Positions 6,680-10,361 of a DNA stretch of 10,361 nucleotides are shown here, one piece after another. Numbering within the stretch: the first letter of the stretch is position 1; the number at the start of each line of letters is the position of its first letter. The DNA is taken from assembly GCA_002422345.1 (NCBI GenBank), contig DIUL01000099.1:52256-62616 (forward strand), in the 5' to 3' direction. A model generated the notes under the pieces. The model saw nothing but the letters and a program-made list of their open reading frames with translations. It did no database searches and was not told where the DNA came from. Source of the stretch: Acetobacteraceae bacterium UBA6159 (GTDB lineage: Bacteria; Pseudomonadota; Alphaproteobacteria; Acetobacterales; Acetobacteraceae). Made by a program: the position numbers and the translations under genes.

Positions 6680-7054
6680 ATGCGTCCAGCCGCCGAAGCC
6701 AGGGTCATCCGCCTCGCCGATGCCGAGAAGGTTTCCTTCGGCCCGCTCTCCGACTACCAGCGCCTGACGGGCAATGACGGGATGCCGGTGTTCACCGGCG
6801 TGCAGACCTGCCAGCCCGGCTATGCCACCCCGCTGCACTGGCATCCTTATGTGGAGTGCCTGTTCGTGCTGGAAGGCACCATGGAAGCCTGGCTGGAGGG
6901 GCAGGAGGCGACGCCGGCCCGCCTCGGACCAGGCGAGATGATCGCGCTGCCGGCCTGCACGCCGCATGTGTTCCGCAACGGCGGTGACACGGTGCTGCGG
7001 CTCATGGGCATCCATGCCTCCCCCACGCGAATCGTCAACCGGATCGAGTCGTAG
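6680..7054 (+). CDS. Small single-domain cupin (Cupin_2)
   Basis: The gene encodes 124 residues from ATG at 6680, with AAAGGA about 8 nt upstream. Cupin motif 1 is G47-x5-H53-x-H55-x3-E59-x6-G66 (PGYATPLHWHPYVECLFVLEG). Motif 2 is G85-x5-P91-x4-H96-x3-N100 (PGEMIALPACTPHVFRNGG). The four metal-ligand positions H53, H55, E59 and H96 are all present, so a bound divalent metal is likely. Small cupins of this kind include dioxygenases, isomerases and sugar- or effector-binding proteins; nothing here fixes the substrate. It appears monocistronic and is preceded by the palindromic site at 6622-6654, which suggests inducible expression. Confidence 0.88.
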   Translation: MRPAAEARVIRLADAEKVSFGPLSDYQRLTGNDGMPVFTGVQTCQPGYATPLHWHPYVECLFVLEGTMEAWLEGQEATPARLGPGEMIALPACTPHVFRNGGDTVLRLMGIHASPTRIVNRIES

Positions 7055-7103
7055 TCTCCGGCATGGCGGGTGCATGACGCCATGTTCATGAAATAGTTAC
7101 CGC

Positions 7104-7121
7104 ATTCGCCCAATTCGCCCA
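7104..7121 (+). repeat. Tandem 9-bp repeat ATTCGCCCA
   Basis: ATTCGCCCA occurs twice head to tail (7104-7112 and 7113-7121), 13 bp upstream of the CtrA-type site. It lies in the promoter region of the small gene at 7206. It could be a binding site for a second regulator, or simply a chance duplication. Confidence 0.4.
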
Positions 7122-7134
7122 TCTTCGGGCACCG

Positions 7135-7150
7135 TTAAGACATAATTAAC
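7135..7150 (+). promoter_or_regulatory. CtrA-type binding site TTAA-N7-TTAAC
   Basis: TTAA (7135-7138), seven bases GACATAA, then TTAAC (7146-7150) matches the full consensus for CtrA, the alphaproteobacterial response regulator of cell cycle and motility. It lies 55 bp upstream of the ATG of the 62-residue gene, where CtrA sites commonly overlap the -35 region. The match is exact in a GC-rich background, which makes chance less likely. Binding itself is inferred. Confidence 0.55.
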
Positions 7151-7205
7151 CCTGACCCTCTCAAAACGGCGCAGCCGAAGTGGCGGCGCCGGAACGGAAA
7201 GGGTG

Positions 7206-7394
7206 ATGCGGATGTGCATGAATGGAACCGAGCCACTCACGCTGGCTGGCATGATGAGCGACCCCCTGATCCGTATGGTCATGCACAGCGACGGCGTCTC
7301 CCCGGAGGATTTCGAGGCCCTGTGGCGACACGCCGGCCGTTCGACTCCCCGCCGAACGGACCGCAAGGAGTGGGACCGTCCGGCGATCGGTTAG
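7206..7394 (+). CDS. Small protein of unknown function (62 residues)
   Basis: ATG at 7206 follows GGAAAGGG at a suitable distance; GTG at 7203 and internal ATGs at 7212, 7218 and 7251 are other options. The middle of the protein, MMSDPLIRMVMHSDGVSPED then FEALW, looks like a short helical module. Its SDPLIR..M.SDGV pattern seems to me to recur in small alphaproteobacterial proteins, but I cannot name the family. The C-terminus is basic and polar (STPRRTDRKEW). There is no signal peptide or membrane segment. The CtrA-type site upstream suggests cell-cycle or motility control. The gene converges on the amidohydrolase gene with only 8 bp between stops. Confidence 0.7.
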   Translation: MRMCMNGTEPLTLAGMMSDPLIRMVMHSDGVSPEDFEALWRHAGRSTPRRTDRKEWDRPAIG

Positions 7395-7402
7395 GGGGCC
7401 GG

Positions 7403-8662
7403 TCAGAGGGCCCGGTTGGCCCTTGCGACCACGGCTTCGAACAGAACCTGGCATCCAGCCTCGGCTTCCCCGGGCTCGATGCTCTCCAGTTCATTATGGC
7501 TCAGGCCATCCTTGCAGGGCGTGAAGATCATGGCGGTAGGCACATGGCGCGCGACATACACCGCGTCATGGCCCGCGCCGGAGACGATATCCCGGGTCGC
7601 GTAGCCGGCCCGGGCCGATCCCTGCCGCACCAGGTCGATGCAGGCGGGATCGAAGGGCTGGGCGGGGTTCCGCAGCACCTTGTTCAACTCAAACGCCACG
7701 CCGCAGGACTGGGCGATCGCCGCGGCCTCCCGCGCGAACCGCTCGTCCAGCGTATCGACGACCGCATCGTCGGGATGGCGGAACTCGACCGAGAACCGGA
7801 CCTCCCCCGGGATCACGTTGCGGCTGTTGGGGGACACGAGCACCTGCCCCACCGTCCCGCGCCCATCATCGCCGTATTCCCGCATCATCCTGTCCACCAG
7901 GTCGATGATCCGGGCGGCGCAGACCATCGCGTCCTTGCGGGCGGAGGGCGGGGTCGTCCCCGCGTGCGAGTCCTGCCCCGTCGCCACCGCGTCGTACCAG
8001 ACCTGGGACTGCGCGCCGGTCACGATGCCGATCTGGCGGTTCTCCCGCTCCAGGATCGGCCCTTGTTCGATATGCAGTTCGAAATACGCATCGGCGGGGA
8101 AGGCGGCGGCGGGTTCCGGGCCGCGATAGCCGATCGAGTCCAGCGCGTCCCCGGCCGTCGTGCCGCCGACATCGGTCAGCCCATAGGCCTTCTCCAGCGG
8201 CACCACGCCGGCCCAGACGCCGGAGCCCAGCAGGCTGTAGCCAAAGCGGCTGCCTTCCTCATCGGTCCAGTTCACCAGTTCCAGCGGCGCCTCGGTCACC
8301 AGGCCCAGGTCGTTCAACGACCGCATCACCTCCAGTCCCGCGATCACGCCCAGCGCGCCGTCGAACTTGCCGCCCGATGGCTGGCTATCCAGATGGGAGC
8401 CGAACAGCACCGGCAGCCGGTTCGGGTCACGGCCGGGCCGGCGGGCGAACATGTTGCCCATCGCGTCGACGCGGACGGTCAGGCCCAGTGCCTCGCACTC
8501 CGTCCGGAAGCGGTCACGGCCCTGGCGATCGACGTCGGACAGGGCAAGACGGCGGACGCCGCCCTTGGGGGTGGCACCGATCGTGGCGAAGCCCATCAGG
8601 CTGTCCCACAACCGCTTGCCGTCGATACGCTGATTTGTCTGGGGAGAAGGGTTCTGGCTCAT
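7403..8662 (-). CDS. M20-type zinc amidohydrolase (N-carbamoyl amino acid hydrolase / beta-ureidopropionase / allantoate amidohydrolase group)
   Basis: The gene encodes 419 residues from ATG at 8662, the usual length. The dinuclear zinc ligands of the beta-alanine synthase/carbamoylase group are present with matching spacing: H90 and D101 (GSHLDSQPSGGKFDGALG), E136 (NWTDEEGSRF), H197 (ELHIEQGPILE) and H389 (DGLSHNELES). The dimerisation-domain motif GQDSHAGTTPPSARKDA (229-245) is also present. Such enzymes hydrolyse N-carbamoyl groups from beta-alanine, amino acids or allantoate, releasing CO2 and ammonia. Substrate choice within the family cannot be read reliably, and no hydantoinase or pyrimidine-degradation gene is visible nearby. 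The frame stays open upstream to 9499, but that part is antisense to the aldolase gene. The gene is divergent from the aldolase gene across 45 bp, so the two may share a control region. Confidence 0.92.
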   Translation of the reverse strand: MSQNPSPQTNQRIDGKRLWDSLMGFATIGATPKGGVRRLALSDVDRQGRDRFRTECEALGLTVRVDAMGNMFARRPGRDPNRLPVLFGSHLDSQPSGGKFDGALGVIAGLEVMRSLNDLGLVTEAPLELVNWTDEEGSRFGYSLLGSGVWAGVVPLEKAYGLTDVGGTTAGDALDSIGYRGPEPAAAFPADAYFELHIEQGPILERENRQIGIVTGAQSQVWYDAVATGQDSHAGTTPPSARKDAMVCAARIIDLVDRMMREYGDDGRGTVGQVLVSPNSRNVIPGEVRFSVEFRHPDDAVVDTLDERFAREAAAIAQSCGVAFELNKVLRNPAQPFDPACIDLVRQGSARAGYATRDIVSGAGHDAVYVARHVPTAMIFTPCKDGLSHNELESIEPGEAEAGCQVLFEAVVARANRAL

Positions 8663-8707
8663 GCTGGCATCTTGCCCGAGGCCGAGCTTCCTGCAAGCCT
8701 GTAATCC

Positions 8708-9478
8708 ATGAACGCGCCATCCATTCTCCGTCATTCCGGTCTTGACCAGCAATCCGTCTGGCAGGCCCGGGTGGACCTCGCCGCCTGTTTCCGCCAGGCC
8801 GCTCGGCTTGGGCTGCACGAAGGCATTTGCAACCACCTGTCCTTCATGGTGCCAGGCAGCGATGACCTGTTCCTGGTCAACCCCGATGGCTGGGCCTTCG
8901 CGGAGATCACGGCATCGCGCCTGCTGATCTGCGATTTCAATCGCAACGTGATCGCCGGCGACGGGCACCCCGAGGACACGGCCTTCTACATCCATGCCCG
9001 CGTCCACAAGAACGTGCCCCGCGCCCGCGCGGCGTTCCACACCCACATGCCCAACGCCACCGCTATGACGATGGTGGAGGGGCCGCCGCTGCTCTGGGCC
9101 GGCCAGTCCGCGCTGAAGTTCTACGGCCGCACGGTCGTCGATGAGGAATACGGCGGCCTCGCGCTGGATGAGGCCGAGGGCGACCGCATCGCCGGGGCGA
9201 TCGGGGACGCCGACATCATTTTCATGAAGCATCACGGCGTCATGGTCGTCGGCCCGACCATCGCGAAGGCGTGGGACGATCTGTATTATCTGGAACGCGC
9301 CTGCGAGGTGCAGCGCCTCGCCCAGGCCTCCGGCCGCAAGCTGGTGCCGATCGCCGAGGAGATCGTGCTGCGCACCGCCGAACAGATGAAGACCGAGGGC
9401 GGGCGCGAATCCGCCTGGCTGCATCTGGAAAGCGTGAAGCGGCAACTCGACAAGGACCAGCCGGAGTATCGCCAGTGA
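8708..9478 (+). CDS. Class II aldolase/adducin-family protein
   Basis: The gene encodes 256 residues, a single class II aldolase/adducin domain. The three expected metal-binding histidines are H111 and H113 (AAFHTHMPNATAM) and H176 (FMKHHGVMVVG). GLHEGICNHLSFMVPGSDD (35-53) is the usual N-terminal phosphate/substrate loop region. The glutamate that acts as acid/base in fuculose-phosphate aldolase appears replaced (alignment places A92 there, in PEDTAFYIHARVH), as in adducin-like members. A retro-aldol reaction is therefore not assured; epimerase, decarboxylase or dehydratase roles exist in the superfamily. No Shine-Dalgarno precedes ATG 8708, and codons 8-13 fall in a REP-like sequence, so the first 17 or so residues are less certain. 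The stop overlaps the lipoprotein start by 4 nt. Confidence 0.9.
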   Translation: MNAPSILRHSGLDQQSVWQARVDLAACFRQAARLGLHEGICNHLSFMVPGSDDLFLVNPDGWAFAEITASRLLICDFNRNVIAGDGHPEDTAFYIHARVHKNVPRARAAFHTHMPNATAMTMVEGPPLLWAGQSALKFYGRTVVDEEYGGLALDEAEGDRIAGAIGDADIIFMKHHGVMVVGPTIAKAWDDLYYLERACEVQRLAQASGRKLVPIAEEIVLRTAEQMKTEGGRESAWLHLESVKRQLDKDQPEYRQ

Positions 9479-9891
9479 GGCGATCCGCCCTCGCGGCATT
9501 GGTATTGTTGTCCGGGTGTACCCTGTGGGATCAGACGACGTTCCAGCCCTCGCCCGAGGCGGAACCGCCGGCGCCCGCGGGGCCGCCCCCGCCGGGTCCG
9601 CGGGTTGATCCGCGCGATCCGCTGGTTACGATCGACTATGTGACGCCCGATCCGGTGTATCGTGATCCGCTGCGTTATGCGGTGCGGGCGGCGGAGTCGC
9701 GGGGACGGTCGGTGCAGTACGACGTGATCGCGGTGGTTGCCTCGGTCGATGGCGCCGAAGCCGGGCAGCAGCGGGCGCTGAGCGTGATGCGCGCGATCAT
9801 GCAGGACCGCGTGCCGGCCCCCCGCGTGCATCTGGGCCTGCGGATCGATCCGTCGATCCCGGCGCCTCGGGTGCTTGTGTATGTGAGGTAG
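9475..9891 (+). CDS. Small predicted lipoprotein of unknown function
   Basis: GTG at 9475 overlaps the aldolase stop (GTGA), suggesting coupled translation. The product is 138 residues. Residues 1-15 form a short lipoprotein signal (RR, then LAALVLLSGC) with a lipobox ending in C15, so the mature protein should be a periplasm-facing lipoprotein. A proline-rich linker (about 24-40) follows. The C-terminal domain (about 45-138, from VTIDYVTPDPVYRDPL to RVLVYVR) has the pattern of conserved alphaproteobacterial envelope proteins of unknown role. These have an alternating strand/helix layout, the phrase YDVIAVV, and an ending RV.L..........V.VYVR. I know no function for the family. Its coupling to a cytosolic aldolase-like enzyme has no obvious logic. 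Confidence 0.75.
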   Translation: MRRSALAALVLLSGCTLWDQTTFQPSPEAEPPAPAGPPPPGPRVDPRDPLVTIDYVTPDPVYRDPLRYAVRAAESRGRSVQYDVIAVVASVDGAEAGQQRALSVMRAIMQDRVPAPRVHLGLRIDPSIPAPRVLVYVR

Positions 9892-9960
9892 GGGGGGCTT
9901 CGGGAGGGCTGCGTCCTTCCGGGTTCACTGTAGGGCAGGCAGCCCGGCGCGGCCCCGGCT

Positions 9961-10026
9961 CGTCATCCCCGCGCCAACGCCGGGTCTCCATGCGTGCTAC
10001 CGAGGGCGTTCGCTCCCGACGCCCTC
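9961..10026. repeat. Solitary REP-like element followed by an 8-bp hairpin
   Basis: CGTCATCCCCGCGCCAACGC at 9961-9980, continuing CGGGTCTCCATG, resembles the CGTCATCCCCGCG...CGGGGATCCATG palindromes scattered in proteobacterial intergenic DNA. It is followed by GAGGGCGT (10002-10009) and its exact complement ACGCCCTC (10019-10026) around a 9-nt loop. Both lie in the 342-bp gap after the lipoprotein gene. No credible coding sequence exists in 9892-10233; the open frames there simply read through these repeats. Confidence 0.55.
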
Positions 10027-10139
10027 CGTCCTGGGCGGGCTTGACCCGCCCATCGCCAAGCACGCAGTTGTCTGCAATCAAACAAAAATACCATCAACCG
10101 AGTCCCTGGCGATGGCCGGGTCGAGCCCGGCCAGGACGG
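10026..10139. repeat. Inverted pair of 33-bp REP-like elements (BIME-like)
   Basis: The copy at 10026-10058 begins CCGTCCTGGGCGGGCTTGAC and ends CCCATCGCCA. The copy at 10107-10139, on the opposite strand, begins CCGTCCTGGCCGGGCTCGAC and ends GGCCATCGCCA. They agree at 30 of 33 positions, and two of the changes (G to C and C to G in the inner stem) compensate each other. Each copy is itself a hairpin, for example GGCGGGCTTGACCCGCC. The 48-bp spacer is comparatively AT-rich (CAAACAAAAATACC). The paired inverted arrangement is typical of REP elements mobilised by RAYT-type transposases; no such transposase is in the window. Confidence 0.8.
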
Positions 10140-10233
10140 AGAAGAACGCTTCGGTCCGCCGGCATCCGGTGCGATTGCCCTGGCCCCCGGCCTCCGCTTC
10201 CGCGCCGGTGCAAATCCTGATACCCAGAGGGCC

Positions 10234-10361
10234 ATGAACCCCCGACCGCTTCTCGCCGGTCTCTGGACCGAAGCCCGCCTCCCGGCCGATGCGCTGGATG
10301 ACGTGTTCCTCACCGGGCGCGACCCGGTCCTTCCTTCCTCCTTCGCCGTCGGCACCGCCGC
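10234..10361 (+). CDS. CaiB/BaiF-family CoA-transferase, N-terminal fragment cut by window edge
   Basis: ATG at 10234 follows AGAGGG (10226-10231), giving 42 codons to the edge. The residues MNPRPLLAGLWTEARLPAD, ALDDVFLTGRDPVLP and SSFAVGTAA match what I recall as the start of a class III (CaiB/BaiF) CoA-transferase subgroup, whose N-termini read LTG.DPVLPSSFAVG.AAQ. These enzymes move CoA between organic acids. The catalytic aspartate and most of the protein lie beyond the window, so the call rests on a short stretch. Confidence 0.6.
   Translation, partial: MNPRPLLAGLWTEARLPADALDDVFLTGRDPVLPSSFAVGTA

Noticed and set aside
7214..8704. Open frame of 496 codons on the plus strand
   Set aside because: It is antisense to the zinc amidohydrolase, whose five metal ligands are all in place on the minus strand; composition is shadow-like.
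8663..9499. Upstream extension of the amidohydrolase frame on the minus strand
   Set aside because: It is antisense to the aldolase gene, which has clear HTH and KHHG metal motifs; the family's N-terminus matches the ATG at 8662.
9963..10355. Open frames on both strands between the lipoprotein and the CoA-transferase
   Set aside because: They read through REP-like palindromes; no domain, no ribosome binding site, repeat-derived residues.
1..10361. CRISPR arrays, tRNA or rRNA genes, insertion sequences, phage or defence gene clusters
   Set aside because: No regularly spaced repeats, cloverleaf, transposase motifs or phage genes were seen; the only defence-like module is the single toxin-antitoxin pair.

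Overview
The window is GC-rich (most third codon positions are G or C). It carries ccm-type cytochrome c maturation, a long DinG-like helicase of a kind I associate with alphaproteobacteria, a perfect TTAA-N7-TTAAC site of the CtrA type, and short REP-like palindromes built on CGTCATCC / GGGCTTGACCC cores. Together these suggest an alphaproteobacterium, most likely of the Rhodospirillales. The taxonomic call is inference; no rRNA or species marker is present.

Layout from left to right: (1) minus strand, the first two fifths of ccmF, cut by the left edge inside its tryptophan-rich haem-handling motif; (2) a 234-bp gap with an inverted pair of REP-like elements; (3) minus strand, greB; (4) 54 bp away and divergent, a YhiN/HI0933-family flavoprotein, then an Fe-S DinG-type helicase of about 938 residues, both on plus; (5) a compact type II toxin-antitoxin operon (Phd/YefM antitoxin plus VapC-like PIN toxin) with its own promoter and a repeated TTAGCTA operator-like motif; (6) a 304-bp stretch holding a strong hairpin, a 27-codon ORF with a perfect AGGAGG and a run of Ile/Val codons, a terminator-like hairpin, and a palindromic operator-like site; (7) a small single-domain cupin; (8) a 62-residue unknown protein behind the CtrA-type site; (9) minus strand, an M20-type zinc amidohydrolase of the carbamoylase/allantoate group; (10) divergent on plus, a class II aldolase/adducin-family protein translationally coupled to a small lipoprotein; (11) a 342-bp intergenic stretch rich in REP-like palindromes; (12) the start of a CaiB/BaiF-type CoA-transferase, cut by the right edge.

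Most genes are ordinary housekeeping or catabolic genes with no single shared pathway. The part that looks least explained is 6442-6654. There a free-standing unit, hairpin, Shine-Dalgarno, Ile/Val-rich mini-ORF, terminator-like hairpin, sits with no branched-chain amino-acid gene behind it. The 3' arm of the second hairpin is perfectly complementary over 8 nt to the mini-ORF's own Shine-Dalgarno. It could be an orphan amino-acid leader that acts as a small RNA, or a small cationic hydrophobic peptide gene with type I toxin-like self-sequestration. The sequence alone does not decide.
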